64,000 bases of DNA from Zavarzinia marina (lineage in GTDB: Bacteria; Pseudomonadota; Alphaproteobacteria; Zavarziniales; Zavarziniaceae). Positions 22,958 through 31,555 of this stretch are shown piece by piece (the stretch's first letter is position 1; each line of letters opens with the position of its first letter). The notes beneath the pieces were generated by a model. That model was given only the letters and a program-made list of their open reading frames with translations, made no database searches and had not been told where the DNA came from. Made by a program: the position numbers and the translations under genes. The stretch spans positions 868,001-932,000 of the forward strand of contig NZ_JAKGSB010000001.1 in NCBI RefSeq assembly GCF_021568905.1, in the 5' to 3' direction.

Positions 22958-23833
22958 TCAGCGGCCCCGCACCAGATCGTCATAGGCCGTCATCAGGCCC
23001 TTGGTGATCTCGCCGACCTCGAAGCTGTAGGGGCCGATTTCGGACAGCGGCGTCACTTCGGCCGCGGTGCCGGTCAGGAAGGCCTGTTCGAAACCTTCCA
23101 TCTCTTCCGGCATGATGGTGCGCTCGATCACCTCGATGCCCTTCCGGCGGGCGAGGTCGATCACGGTGCGGCGCGTGATGCCGTCGAGGAAACAGTCGGG
23201 GGTCGGGGTGTGGAGCTTGCCGTCCTTCACGAAGAAGATATTGGCGCCCGTCGCCTCCGCGACCCGGCCGCGATAGTCGAACATCAGGGCGTCGTCGAAG
23301 CCCGCCGCCTCGGCCTTGTGCTTCGAGAGGGTGCAGATCATGTAGAGGCCGGCGGCCTTGGAGGCGGTGGGCGCGGTATCGGGCGCCGGGCGCTTCCAGT
23401 CGGCGATGGTGAGGCGCAGGCCCTTCAGGCGCGCTTCCGGCGAGAAATAGGACGGCCACAGCCAGCAGGCGATGGCGACATGGATGGTGTTGGCCTGGGC
23501 CGAGACGCCCATCATCTCCGACCCGCGCCAGGCGAGCGGGCGGACATAGCCGTCGACGATGCCGTTTCTGGCGACCACATCGCGGGTGGCTTCGTCGATC
23601 GCCTCCACCGTCATCGGCACGTCGAAGCCGAGGATGCGGCCCGAATCGATCAGGCGCTGGGAATGTTCAGTCAGCTTGAAGACCTTGCCGCCATAGACGC
23701 GCTCGCCCTCGAAGACGCAGCTCGCGTAATGCAGCGCATGAGTCAGGACGTGGCAGCGCGCATCCCGCCAGGGCACCATGACGCCGTCATACCAGATGAA
23801 ACCGTCGCGGTCGTCGAATGCCGGGCCAGCCAT
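22958..23833 (-). CDS. ilvE: Branched-chain amino acid aminotransferase
   Basis: A PLP-dependent fold-type IV transaminase of 291 residues that interconverts branched-chain amino acids and their keto acids with glutamate. Seen: FIWYDGVMVPWRDA at the N-terminus, HALHYASCVFEGERVY, the PLP lysine in ASKAAGLYM near residue 157, and EATGANIFFVKDG near 195. AGGAG upstream of ATG 23833 supports the start. D-amino-acid or aminodeoxychorismate enzymes share the fold, but the motifs fit IlvE best. Confidence 0.93.
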   Translation of the reverse strand: MAGPAFDDRDGFIWYDGVMVPWRDARCHVLTHALHYASCVFEGERVYGGKVFKLTEHSQRLIDSGRILGFDVPMTVEAIDEATRDVVARNGIVDGYVRPLAWRGSEMMGVSAQANTIHVAIACWLWPSYFSPEARLKGLRLTIADWKRPAPDTAPTASKAAGLYMICTLSKHKAEAAGFDDALMFDYRGRVAEATGANIFFVKDGKLHTPTPDCFLDGITRRTVIDLARRKGIEVIERTIMPEEMEGFEQAFLTGTAAEVTPLSEIGPYSFEVGEITKGLMTAYDDLVRGR

Positions 23834-24005
23834 GGGGTTCGCTCCTGAGTGCCAGTTTGTCTTGCGGGTCGTTTTGGCGGCAGACTAGAGCGAAGCGGCC
23901 CTCAATACTACGTCAATATCGCTGACGTAATTGCCGCGCCATCTTGCAGAATCCCTATAACAAGGCAGGATGCCAGTCGCCCCTTCGCCGAGATAGCCGC
24001 CGATC
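23834..24005. promoter_or_regulatory. Divergent intergenic region ilvE / petP
   Basis: These 172 bases separate two divergent genes and must hold both promoters. A lower-GC patch near 23905-23965 is the likely core. No -35/-10 pair is clear enough to name. Confidence 0.35.
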
Positions 24006-24506
24006 ATGAACAGTCTGCCCCAGGGGTCACGCCCCAATCCGCTCTTCCTGCGCGACGAGGAAATCAGGCAGGGCATCGAGTTGCTGTTCTTCGCCTATCG
24101 CGACTTCACGTCCGATGCCGACGCGGTACTGGCGCGTCACGGCATGGGCCGCGCCCATCACCGCGCCATCCACTTCATCGGCCGGCGCCCGGGCATGACC
24201 GTCAACGAATTGCTGTCGATACTGCGCATCACCAAGCAGAGCCTGTCGCGTGTCCTCTCCCAGCTCGTCACGGAGGGGCTGGTGGCCCAGACCCAGGGCA
24301 CGCGGGACCGCCGCCAGCGCCTGCTCTCCCTGACCGACGACGGCAAGGAGCTGGAACGCCAATTGTCGGGCCTGCAGCGCGCCCGGGTCACCCGCGCCTA
24401 TCGCGAGGCCGGCGCCGAGGCGGTGGCGGGTTTTCGCGCCGTTCTCATCGGCCTCATAGACGAAACCGACCGCGAGACGGTGCTCGCCACCGTCGACAAG
24501 GATTGA
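24006..24506 (+). CDS. petP: MarR-family regulator, PetP-like
   Basis: A 166-residue winged-helix regulator. The MarR core is visible: HRAIHFIGRRPGMTVNELLS (helices before the reader), ITKQSLSRVLSQLVTEGLV (recognition helix) and GTRDRRQRLLSLTDDG (wing). It resembles PetP of Rhodobacter, which is encoded just before the response regulator PetR as here. In Rhodobacter capsulatus petP-petR precede the cytochrome bc1 genes; those are not in this window. The response regulator start lies 14 bases downstream, so one transcript is likely. Confidence 0.82.
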   Translation: MNSLPQGSRPNPLFLRDEEIRQGIELLFFAYRDFTSDADAVLARHGMGRAHHRAIHFIGRRPGMTVNELLSILRITKQSLSRVLSQLVTEGLVAQTQGTRDRRQRLLSLTDDGKELERQLSGLQRARVTRAYREAGAEAVAGFRAVLIGLIDETDRETVLATVDKD

Positions 24507-24520
24507 AGGTGGCGCCGGCG

Positions 24521-25216
24521 ATGGAGGACAGCGCGCCGCCCCCGCACCTGCTGATCGTCGACGACGACGCGCGACTGCGCGGTCTTCTCGGCAAATATCT
24601 GGCCGATCAGGGCTTTCGCGTCTCGACCGCCGGCGACGCGGCCGAGGCCGAACGCCAGATCGACGCCATCGCCTTCGATCTCCTGGTCCTCGACGTCATG
24701 ATGCCCGGAGAGGACGGCATCGCCTTCACCCGCCGCCTCAAGGCGGACGACATGCCGCCGATCCTGCTGCTGACCGCGCGCGGCGGGCCGGACGACCGCA
24801 TCGCCGGGCTTGAGGCCGGCGCCGACGACTATCTGCCGAAACCCTTCGAACCGCGCGAACTGGTGCTGCGCATCCGCACCATCCTGCGTCGCCAGTCCGC
24901 CGCGCCCGCCCAGGCGGCGGCGGAGAACGCGGTGCAATTGGGCGCCTGGCGTCTCGATCTCAACCGGGGCGAATTGCGCCGGGGCGGCGAGGTGGTGCGC
25001 CTGACTTCCGGCGAATTGACCCTGATGCGCCTCCTGGCGGAGCGCGCGGGCGAACCCATCAGCCGCGAGGAACTGGCGCAGGCGACCGGCCAGGCCCAGG
25101 AGCGCACGATCGACGTCCAGGTCACGCGGCTGCGCCGCAAGATCGAGGACGATCCCCGCGCCCCCCACCACCTGCAGACCGTGCGCGGCAAGGGCTATGT
25201 CCTGTGGCTGAGCTGA
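24521..25216 (+). CDS. petR: OmpR-family response regulator, PetR-like
   Basis: A 231-residue two-component regulator. Receiver domain: acidic pocket Asp14-16, phospho-acceptor Asp58 in LVLDVMMPGEDG, switch Thr in LLLTARG, Lys in YLPKPFEP. C-terminal OmpR-type winged helix ends with IDVQVTRLRRKIEDD and VRGKGYVLWLS. ATG 24521 is used; GTG 24509 in frame is possible. The end overlaps the kinase start by 13 bases, so the partner kinase is clear from context. Targets cannot be read from the sequence. Confidence 0.93.
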   Translation: MEDSAPPPHLLIVDDDARLRGLLGKYLADQGFRVSTAGDAAEAERQIDAIAFDLLVLDVMMPGEDGIAFTRRLKADDMPPILLLTARGGPDDRIAGLEAGADDYLPKPFEPRELVLRIRTILRRQSAAPAQAAAENAVQLGAWRLDLNRGELRRGGEVVRLTSGELTLMRLLAERAGEPISREELAQATGQAQERTIDVQVTRLRRKIEDDPRAPHHLQTVRGKGYVLWLS

Positions 25217-26565
25217 ACGCGCCGCCCGCCGCCGATCCCATCGAACGCCTGTCCCGCGCGATCCGTCGGGCGATGCCGAAGAACCTCTTCGCCCGCGCCC
25301 TCATCATCATCGTCGCCCCCGTCTTCATCTCCCAGGCGATCCTCTCCTTCATCTTCATCGACCGGCATTGGGAACTGGTCACGCGGCGCCTGTGCAATTC
25401 GCTGGCGGGCGACATCGCCTATGTCGTCGCCCAGATGGACGAGACGCCGGGGGCCGACAATGCCCGCATCTTCCACCTGGCGCGGGCGACCATGCAGCTC
25501 GGCCTCGAGCAGGATGCGCGGGCCGATCTGCCCCCGGTGGCGAGCGGGCGTTTCCCGATCCTCGAACGGGTGCTCCGGGGCGAACTGACCAGCGTCGTCG
25601 GTCTGCCCTACACGATCGACACCACCTCCGATCCCGACGTGATCGGCATGACCTTCGACCTGGGCGACAGCCTGCTGCGGGTCAGCGTGCCCCTGAAGCG
25701 CATCACCACGTCGACCAACGAATTGCTGTTCTTCTGGATGGTCGGCCTCTCGGTCCTGCTCCTGACCGTGGCCATTCTGTTCCTGCGCAACCAGATCCGC
25801 CCCATCGTGCGCCTGACCGAGGCGGCGGAAGCCTTCGGCAAGGGCCAGGCGGCCGGCGACTTCAAGCCGTCCGGCGCGCGCGAGGTGCGGCGCGCCGCCG
25901 CCGCCTTCATCGCCATGCGCGAACGGATCGAGCGCCACCTGCGCCAGCGCACCGAAATGCTGGCCGGCATCAGCCACGACCTGCGCTCCCCCCTCACCCG
26001 CATGAAATTGCGCCTCGCCATGATGGGCGGCGGCGAGGATCAGGCGGAACTGACCCGCGACGTCACCGAGGTCGAGCGCATGATCGAGGAATTCCTCGCC
26101 TTCGCGCGCGGCCAGGAAGGCGAGCAGCCGGCCGAGACCGATCTCGCCGCCCTGATCGAGGAAGTGGTGGAGGACGCCAACGCCGGCCCGCGCGACGTGC
26201 CGGTCGAAGCCCCCGACCTCGTGTCCCTGGTGGTCACGCTGCGCCGTCACGCCCTGAAACGCTGCCTCGTCAATCTGGTCGACAATGCCCAGCGCCATGC
26301 CCGCCATGTCCGGGTGCGCCTCTCCTCGTCCAGCCGCTGGGTCGAGATCGCCGTCGACGACGACGGCCCGGGGATTCCGGAGGACCGGCGGGACGATGCC
26401 TTCCGCCCCTTCGTCCGCCTCGACGTCGCGCGCAATCCGGAGGATGCCGGCGTCGGCCTCGGCCTTGCCATCGCGCGGGACGTGGCGCGCAGCCACGGCG
26501 GCGACATCTTCCTGGAGCGAAGCGCCATGGGCGGGTTGCGCGCCCGCATCCGCCTGCCGGCCTGA
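25204..26565 (+). CDS. Sensor histidine kinase, EnvZ-like
   Basis: A 453-residue membrane kinase, partner of the preceding regulator. GTG 25204 overlaps the regulator end and gives MAELNAPPAA. Membrane segments at ~28-50 and ~172-194 enclose a periplasmic sensor of ~120 residues. Then come a HAMP linker, the dimerisation/phosphoacceptor helix with GISHDLRSPLTRMK (His near 257), and the ATPase with N-box VDNAQRHARH (~360), DDDGPGIPEDRR (~386) and GVGLGLAIARDVA (~417). The layout fits EnvZ-type kinases. Signal unknown. Confidence 0.94.
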   Translation: MAELNAPPAADPIERLSRAIRRAMPKNLFARALIIIVAPVFISQAILSFIFIDRHWELVTRRLCNSLAGDIAYVVAQMDETPGADNARIFHLARATMQLGLEQDARADLPPVASGRFPILERVLRGELTSVVGLPYTIDTTSDPDVIGMTFDLGDSLLRVSVPLKRITTSTNELLFFWMVGLSVLLLTVAILFLRNQIRPIVRLTEAAEAFGKGQAAGDFKPSGAREVRRAAAAFIAMRERIERHLRQRTEMLAGISHDLRSPLTRMKLRLAMMGGGEDQAELTRDVTEVERMIEEFLAFARGQEGEQPAETDLAALIEEVVEDANAGPRDVPVEAPDLVSLVVTLRRHALKRCLVNLVDNAQRHARHVRVRLSSSSRWVEIAVDDDGPGIPEDRRDDAFRPFVRLDVARNPEDAGVGLGLAIARDVARSHGGDIFLERSAMGGLRARIRLPA

Positions 26566-26569
26566 CGCC

Positions 26570-27286
26570 ATGATCCGCCGGACCGGCCCCGCCCTGCTCG
26601 CCCTGCTCGCTCTCATCCCGATCGCGGCCGCGGCGGAAGACGACTACAGCGACCTCGACGACTGGTTCGGCGCCGCGGTCGAGGAGGAAGGCGCGACGCC
26701 CTGGACCGTCGCCTGCGCCGCCACCTCCGTCATCGCCGACGGCAGACTGTCACGTGCCGGGGCCTGCAACGCCGCCTTCGCGGGCGCGGACGGTGCCGTA
26801 CTGCGGCTCTGGACCGAGGCGCGGGATGCCGACGGCGTGCCGCGCCGGCCCGCCGCCGTGACCGTCGAATTCGCCGTGCCGGCGGACAAGCTGCAGGCGC
26901 TGCAGGCGCGCTTCGCCGGCAATGCCGCGCTGCTGGCCTCGGCCGCCGTGCTGCGCCTGACCTTCAATCACAAGCCGATGGAGACGCGGCGCTGCGACAC
27001 GCTGGTCGCGACCGCGCCGGCCACCGCCGCCACCGCCGCCGGTCCGCGCGCCTTGCGGCTCGAACGGATCGGCTGTTTTCTCGAGGATGCCGAGGGTCTG
27101 CTGCACCAGGACCTGCTGGCCACCGGCAGTTTCGCCGCCGCCCTCACCCTGAACGACGTCCATCTGACAGGGGGCTTCGCCCTGCCCTCGGGCGGCGACG
27201 CGGCCTTCGGGCGGGCACTGGCCCGGCTCGACGGCCGGCCCGAGGCGCCGGAAGCCGCGCCGCCGCTGCCCCGGACACGCGACTAG
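26570..27286 (+). CDS. Exported hypothetical protein
   Basis: A 238-residue protein with a cleavable signal (residues 1-21, ending IAAAA). ATG 26570 lies 4 bases after the kinase stop, so it is probably the last gene of the petP-petR-kinase operon. The mature part begins with an acidic patch (EDDYSDLDDWFG). It carries several Cys (for example CAATS, GACNAAF, RRCDTL, IGCFL) that could form disulfides. I do not recognise the family. Given its place and export it might modulate the kinase sensor or be one of its targets; that is speculation. Confidence 0.65.
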   Translation: MIRRTGPALLALLALIPIAAAAEDDYSDLDDWFGAAVEEEGATPWTVACAATSVIADGRLSRAGACNAAFAGADGAVLRLWTEARDADGVPRRPAAVTVEFAVPADKLQALQARFAGNAALLASAAVLRLTFNHKPMETRRCDTLVATAPATAATAAGPRALRLERIGCFLEDAEGLLHQDLLATGSFAAALTLNDVHLTGGFALPSGGDAAFGRALARLDGRPEAPEAAPPLPRTRD

Positions 27287-27297
27287 CCCGAACGCGA

Positions 27298-27660
27298 CTA
27301 GAACAGGCGTCCGCCGTCGGGCACGGATTGGCCGGGGCCGATCAGGACGACGGCGCCATTCTCGTCCGGCACGCCCAGCACCAGGACTTCCGACATGAAG
27401 GGACCGATCTGGCGCGGCGGGAAATTGACCACGGCCAGCACCTGACGGCCGATCAGGCCTTCGGGCTGGTAGTGGACGGTGATCTGGGCCGAGGAACGGC
27501 GCCGCCCGATCGCGCCCCCGAAATCGACCGTCAGCTTGTAGGCGGGCTTGCGCGCCTTCGGGAACGGCTCCGCCTCGACGATGGTGCCGACACGGATGTC
27601 GAGCTTCAGGAAATCGTCGAATGTGACGGGACCCGGGGCCCCGGTGTCATCGCCCGCCAT
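27298..27660 (-). CDS. csaA: CsaA-like tRNA-binding-domain protein
   Basis: A 120-residue OB-fold protein of the CsaA / EMAP-II-like tRNA-binding domain family, described as a secretion chaperone in Bacillus. The block LDIRVGTIVEAEPFPKARKPAYKL and the end MSEVLVLGVPDENG are typical; the usual length is ~110-120. ATG 27660 is chosen because AGGGAG lies 6 bases before it; ATG 27666 would overlap that site. It converges on the exported protein gene. The methionyl-tRNA synthetase of this window lacks an appended domain of this kind, but no functional link is shown. Confidence 0.85.
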   Translation of the reverse strand: MAGDDTGAPGPVTFDDFLKLDIRVGTIVEAEPFPKARKPAYKLTVDFGGAIGRRRSSAQITVHYQPEGLIGRQVLAVVNFPPRQIGPFMSEVLVLGVPDENGAVVLIGPGQSVPDGGRLF

Positions 27661-27715
27661 GATCATCTCCCTGACAATGACTGGATTGATCGAAAAATTG
27701 CCTGACCCGAAACGA

Positions 27716-27746
27716 GAACGGGCGGCGGGAGACCCGCCGCCCGTTC
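27716..27746 (-). terminator. Strong hairpin terminator of phasin genes
   Basis: A perfect 14-base G/C-rich stem (27716-27729 with 27733-27746) with a 3-base loop sits 24 bases past the phasin stop. On the minus strand it is followed by TCGTTTCGG, a short T-rich tail. Confidence 0.75.
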
Positions 27747-27770
27747 GAACGCGAAAACCCGCGATCGGGA

Positions 27771-28202
27771 TTATTCGCCCTTGGCCTTGGCGGTCAGGGC
27801 CTTCACTTCCTCGATCGATTCCGTGACCCGCTTCTGGATCACGTCGAAGGCTTCGGAATTGGCCTTGGAGGTCATTTCGGCCAGTTCGCGCATGTTGGCG
27901 AGTGCCGCCTCGAAGGCCTTCTTCAGGACTTCGGGGGCGACCTTCGCTTCGCTCGGGCTGGTGGTCATGCTCCTCAGCACGCTCGCCGCCTCGGTCATGG
28001 TCTCGCGCATGATCTCGACCTGACGCTTGGCGACCGCCTGGAAGCCTTCGAAGGCGATGCGGTTGGCCTGGGTCAGGGCTTCGATGTTCTTCCGCGACGA
28101 CGAGACGATGGCGTCCATGTCGACATTGGGCATCTTCATGTCGCCGACGAACTTCTTCACGTCGAAGCTGAAAAACGGAAACTCAGGCTTGTCGGAGGCC
28201 AT
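27771..28202 (-). CDS. Phasin family protein
   Basis: A 143-residue amphipathic, all-helical protein of the phasin family, which coats polyhydroxyalkanoate granules. Seen: the start FPFFSFDVKKFVGDMKMPNV, then SSRKNIEALTQANRIAFEGF and AVAKRQVEIMRETMTEAA, the classic phasin core, then an Ala/Lys/Glu-rich helix to the end. No signal or membrane segment. A paralogous phasin gene precedes it by 107 bases on the same strand. No PHA synthase is in the window. Confidence 0.9.
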   Translation of the reverse strand: MASDKPEFPFFSFDVKKFVGDMKMPNVDMDAIVSSSRKNIEALTQANRIAFEGFQAVAKRQVEIMRETMTEAASVLRSMTTSPSEAKVAPEVLKKAFEAALANMRELAEMTSKANSEAFDVIQKRVTESIEEVKALTAKAKGE

Positions 28203-28267
28203 AACGAATCCTTTCGTCGAAAGCAGCCCCGCCCTTTGTTGGGGAGGTTGACAGGGCTTTCCCGCTT

Positions 28268-28295
28268 ACTGCCGACGGCGATTTCCGACGGCAGT
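28268..28295 (-). terminator. Possible hairpin between the two phasin genes
   Basis: Seven-base arms at 28268-28274 and 28289-28295 can pair after the stop of the upstream phasin gene. The inner part pairs only partly and no T-run follows, so it may attenuate rather than end transcription. Confidence 0.35.
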
Positions 28296-28309
28296 GCACA
28301 ATGTAGCAC

Positions 28310-28756
28310 CTACTCTTTCTTTTCGCTCATAGACTTGAGTTCGCTGACGGTGGCCTTCATGCGCTCGTTGATCATCGAGACCGCTTCGCCATTGGCCTTG
28401 GCGGTCGCCTCGGCGAGGTCCTTCATGTTCTGGATCGCCATGTTCAGGGCCATCTTGGCGATGTCGGTCGGCGACGGGCCTTCGCCACCTTCGCCGCCTT
28501 CGCCCTTCTTCATCTCGCGCCGCGCCTTGATGGCGGCCTGGGCCATTTCCATCGTGTTCTGGAAGATCTCGACCTGGCGCTTGGCGAGGCTGGCATAGCC
28601 GTCGGTCACCGACCGCTGGGCCGCGATCAATGCATCCATGTTCTTGCGATTGGTGTCGATCAATTGCCCGACGTCGATCGTCGGCAGGCGGAAGCCGCCC
28701 AAGAGCTTGCCGACGTCGAAACCGAAGAGATTGGCGGAATTCTTGTCGTCGCTCAT
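28310..28756 (-). CDS. Phasin family protein (second copy)
   Basis: A 148-residue phasin, paralogous to the next gene. It shares the start pattern (FGFDVGKLLGGFRLPTIDV) and the core TNRKNMDALIAAQRSVTDGY with AKRQVEIFQNTMEMAQAA. A short Gly/Glu-rich linker (residues ~88-98) separates the core from a C-terminal helix. Both genes follow a TetR-type regulator on the same strand, a layout in which the regulator may respond to granule formation; direct proof is lacking. Confidence 0.9.
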   Translation of the reverse strand: MSDDKNSANLFGFDVGKLLGGFRLPTIDVGQLIDTNRKNMDALIAAQRSVTDGYASLAKRQVEIFQNTMEMAQAAIKARREMKKGEGGEGGEGPSPTDIAKMALNMAIQNMKDLAEATAKANGEAVSMINERMKATVSELKSMSEKKE

Positions 28757-28817
28757 GGCGTTCTTCCTCGTTGCGGGACTCGATTCGGATGTTCCATCAG
28801 GAGAATATATCGAAGCA

Positions 28818-29480
28818 CTACGACACGTCGATTGCAGAGCCGCGCCGCAACATTGACGCCGGCAATGACCGCATCAGCCGATCGCCGCGGGCAATCTGGC
28901 GGTCGAGGGCGGCCATGGTCCGCCCCAGATCCTCGCTCTCGTCCTCGAGAAAGACCGGCAGCACCGCAAGGAAGACCGCGGCCGCACCGCGCCGCCGGAT
29001 GAAGCCGGCGATGCCGCCGCCGTCCAGTCCCGCCGCCGCGACCATCCAGTCCATGGAGCGCAGGAAATCCGGCAGCCGGGCCAGCACGCCGAGGGGATCG
29101 CGGCGGTCGGTTGCGACAATGGAACGCAGTGCCGCGCGATGGGGCGCCAGCGCCTCGAAGCGGCGCATCAGAACGTCGAACAGGCGATCGCGCGGCGGCT
29201 CCGCCATCAGGGACGGATCGTCGCCCGCCAGCACGGCACGGTCGATGCGGCGCCCGAAGGCGCGCAGGATGGAGGCGGAATCGAGATGGCGGGGATAGCA
29301 TTCGGCGAGCGGCACGCCGGCACGGGCGGCGATCGCGGCCAGGGTCACCCGCGACCAGGGCATTTCCGCCGCCAGGGCCAGGGCGGCATCGATCAGGACG
29401 TCCTCGTCCTCACGCCCGCCTTTCTCTCGCCCGTCTTTCTCACGATCATCGCGGTTCGGATTTTCGCCTCGCGCTGCCAT
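28818..29480 (-). CDS. TetR-family transcriptional regulator
   Basis: A 220-residue regulator. After a charged N-terminus (residues 1-25) the DNA-binding domain reads VLIDAALALAAEMPWSRVTL then AAIAARAGVPLAECYPRH, a TetR helix-turn-helix. The C-terminal ligand domain is helical with LFDVLMRRFEALAPHRAALR, a pattern shared by many alphaproteobacterial TetR proteins. It lies 61 bases before the phasin genes on the same strand and may control them. Confidence 0.85.
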   Translation of the reverse strand: MAARGENPNRDDREKDGREKGGREDEDVLIDAALALAAEMPWSRVTLAAIAARAGVPLAECYPRHLDSASILRAFGRRIDRAVLAGDDPSLMAEPPRDRLFDVLMRRFEALAPHRAALRSIVATDRRDPLGVLARLPDFLRSMDWMVAAAGLDGGGIAGFIRRRGAAAVFLAVLPVFLEDESEDLGRTMAALDRQIARGDRLMRSLPASMLRRGSAIDVS

Positions 29481-29562
29481 CGCCGATCTTTCGCGCCTTG
29501 CCCTGTTGGAGCAGCATGAATCGGATCGGCGGCGATGGCCAGCAGGCTTTCGCCCCCGGTCC

Positions 29563-30387
29563 TCAGCCCGCCAGTTCGCGGGAGCGGGCGGCGGCGGCGG
29601 CGATCGCCCGGTCGAACAGGGGCTGCAGCCCGTCGTCCGCCATCAGGACGTTCAGGGCCCGCTCGGTGGTGCCCGCCGGGCTCGTCACGTTGCGGCGCAA
29701 CTGATCGGCCGGTTCGGACGAAAGCCGCGCCAGTTCGCCGGCCCCCGTCACCGTCTCCCGGGCGAGGCGCATGGCGAGATCCGGGTCGAGGCCGGCGGCG
29801 GCGCCTGCCTTGGCCATGACTTCGATCAGCAGGAAGACATAGGCGGGACCACCGCCCGAGAGCGCGGTCACCGCGTCGATCTGGCCCTCGTCCTCGACCC
29901 AGCCGACGGCGCCGACGGCGGCGCAGAGCCGCTCCGCCAGGGCCTTGTCGGCGGGGCCGGCGGCCCGCCCCCCGACCAGCACGGTCATGCCCCGGCCGAC
30001 GGCGGCCGGCGTATTGGGCATGGCGCGCACCACCGGCACGCCCGCGCCGAGGGCCGTCTCGAACAGGGCGATGCGCTTGCCGGCGGCGATCGAGAGCACG
30101 AGGCTCCGCGCCGACACCAGGGGCTTCAGGGCCGGCAGCACCTTGTCCATGGTCTGGGGCTTCACCGCGACGACGACGGCGCCGGGATCGAGATCCGCCG
30201 GCACCGCCGACAGATCCCCATGGACCCGGACGCCGCGCGCCGCGAGATCGGGTGCCCCCGCCGGCTCGACCACATGGGCGAGCTCGGGGGCGAGGCCGTC
30301 GCGCAGCCAGCCGTCCAGCATGGCGCCCCCCATCTTCCCGCAACCGACCAGCAGCATCGGCCGGTCCAGAATGGTTTCGGTGGTCAT
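29563..30387 (-). CDS. proC: Pyrroline-5-carboxylate reductase
   Basis: ProC makes the last step of proline synthesis, reducing pyrroline-5-carboxylate with NAD(P)H. The 274-residue protein has the Rossmann start MLLVGCGKMGGAMLDGWL, VVVAVKPQTMDKVLP near 80, MPNTPAAVGRGMT near 123, and the C-terminal dimer domain with ALSGGGPAYVFLLIEVMAKA near 170. Full length. It follows the ybjN-like gene by 44 bases, a conserved pair in alphaproteobacteria. Confidence 0.96.
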   Translation of the reverse strand: MTTETILDRPMLLVGCGKMGGAMLDGWLRDGLAPELAHVVEPAGAPDLAARGVRVHGDLSAVPADLDPGAVVVAVKPQTMDKVLPALKPLVSARSLVLSIAAGKRIALFETALGAGVPVVRAMPNTPAAVGRGMTVLVGGRAAGPADKALAERLCAAVGAVGWVEDEGQIDAVTALSGGGPAYVFLLIEVMAKAGAAAGLDPDLAMRLARETVTGAGELARLSSEPADQLRRNVTSPAGTTERALNVLMADDGLQPLFDRAIAAAAARSRELAG

Positions 30388-30431
30388 GGGGGACTCCTTC
30401 GGGCGATCAGGGCCGGGCGATCAGGTGCCCG

Positions 30432-30929
30432 TCACGCCTCCCCGACGGTTTCGATCAGGGAGGCGGCCAAGGCTTCGATCGCGCTCTTACCGCCCCAGAG
30501 GACGAATTGGAAGGCCGGATAGAAGCGCTCGCAGGTCGAAATGGCGATGTCGATCAATTCCTCGCACACGCTCATCGAAACGCTGTCGCCCATCAGGCTG
30601 GCGTGGCGGAACAGGATCACCCCGTCTTCCGACCAGAGGTCGAAATGGCCGAGCCAGAGCTGTTCGTTGATCAGGCCGAGCAATTCGTAGATCTGGGCCT
30701 GACGCGCCGGCGGCACGCGCATGTCGAAGGCGAGCGTGAGCTGCAGGGCCCGTTCCGGCTCGCGCCAGGAGAAGCCGAAGTGATAGTCGCACCAGCTCCC
30801 GTTCACCGCGACCGACAATTCGCCGTCCCCCGCCCGGTCCGAAGGCCAGTCGTTGGCCGCGACGATCTGCTCGATGAGATCGATCGGATCCAAGACCGTG
30901 GTCTCGCGCTCGGTATACAGCATTGCCAT
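30432..30929 (-). CDS. YbjN-domain protein
   Basis: A 165-residue protein of the YbjN family (type III secretion chaperone-like fold). ATG 30929 is supported by GAGGAG upstream. Seen: LDPIDLIEQIVAANDWPSDR, YHFGFSWREPERALQLTLAF and INEQLWLGHFDLWSEDGVIL, all typical of the family in alphaproteobacteria. It is usually found directly before proC, as here, but its biochemical role is not known. Soluble, no signal peptide. Confidence 0.88.
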   Translation of the reverse strand: MAMLYTERETTVLDPIDLIEQIVAANDWPSDRAGDGELSVAVNGSWCDYHFGFSWREPERALQLTLAFDMRVPPARQAQIYELLGLINEQLWLGHFDLWSEDGVILFRHASLMGDSVSMSVCEELIDIAISTCERFYPAFQFVLWGGKSAIEALAASLIETVGEA

Positions 30930-31308
30930 GATCCTACTCCTCATGCTTTGCGGCCGGCCGCCGAAACGGCGAGGCCGCGGGTGAGACCCGGGATGGGGCG
31001 AGAGGGAACGAAGGTATCCGAGGGTGGTGCATCGTGCCGGCCGGGACCGCCATCGACTCGAAACCCGGTGCCGCCCGCCTGGGCAGTACAGATCCGGGCA
31101 GCGCAGATCTTGGGGGTCGAAGGCATCGCATCCACCATGGCTAAACGGTCGCAAAGCATTCGATTCGGAGCAAGGCCCACAACCCGCCTTTCGGGGAAAC
31201 TTTCGTGAAGCAGGGGCAATTTCGGAGGCCCCCCGGCTTCGACTTGCGGAAGCCCCGGCTTGTCCTTATGTTCCCGCCACTCGAAGCGCGGTCAGGCCGC
31301 CGCGCCGT
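30930..31308. other. Gene-free region between ybjN and tRNA-Gln
   Basis: These 379 bases carry no convincing gene. They must contain the minus-strand promoter for ybjN-proC and the plus-strand promoter for tRNA-Gln. Short open frames are present on both strands but lack ribosome sites and family resemblance. I see no stable terminator or riboswitch-like structure. Confidence 0.5.
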
Positions 31309-31383
31309 TGGGGCGTAGCCAAGTGGTAAGGCAGCGGTTTTTGGTACCGCCATTCCCTGGTTCGAATCCAGGCGCCCCAGCCA
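31309..31383 (+). tRNA. tRNA-Gln (anticodon TTG)
   Basis: A 75-base cloverleaf: the 7-pair acceptor stem TGGGGCG with CGCCCCA (31309-31315 and 31373-31379), D arm, anticodon stem GCGGT/ACCGC around loop TTTTGGT with anticodon TTG, T arm with GGTTCGAATCC, discriminator G and encoded CCA at 31381-31383. Confidence 0.97.
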
Positions 31384-31555
31384 GACCGCCCTTCCCTGTT
31401 CGGCGACGCGTTTCCACTGTCTCGCTTAGACGTGAAATCGGGCCCGAATCCAGGGCTTTCCCGCCGGCGGCCCGCTTGACCATCGCCTTCTCGGTCGTCA
31501 AGGGGGTATGCTGGCACGCTGAACCCCTGTCCGGTGCCCGAACAGAGAGAGCTTC

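Noticed and set aside
28818..29480. COQ9-like interpretation of the TetR gene
   Set aside because: The N-terminal helix-turn-helix (AAIAARAGVPLAECYPRH) is a good TetR reader and the COQ9 lipid-binding signature is not seen.
30941..31219. 92-codon minus-strand frame upstream of ybjN
   Set aside because: No ribosome site, no family resemblance, lies where the ybjN promoter must be.
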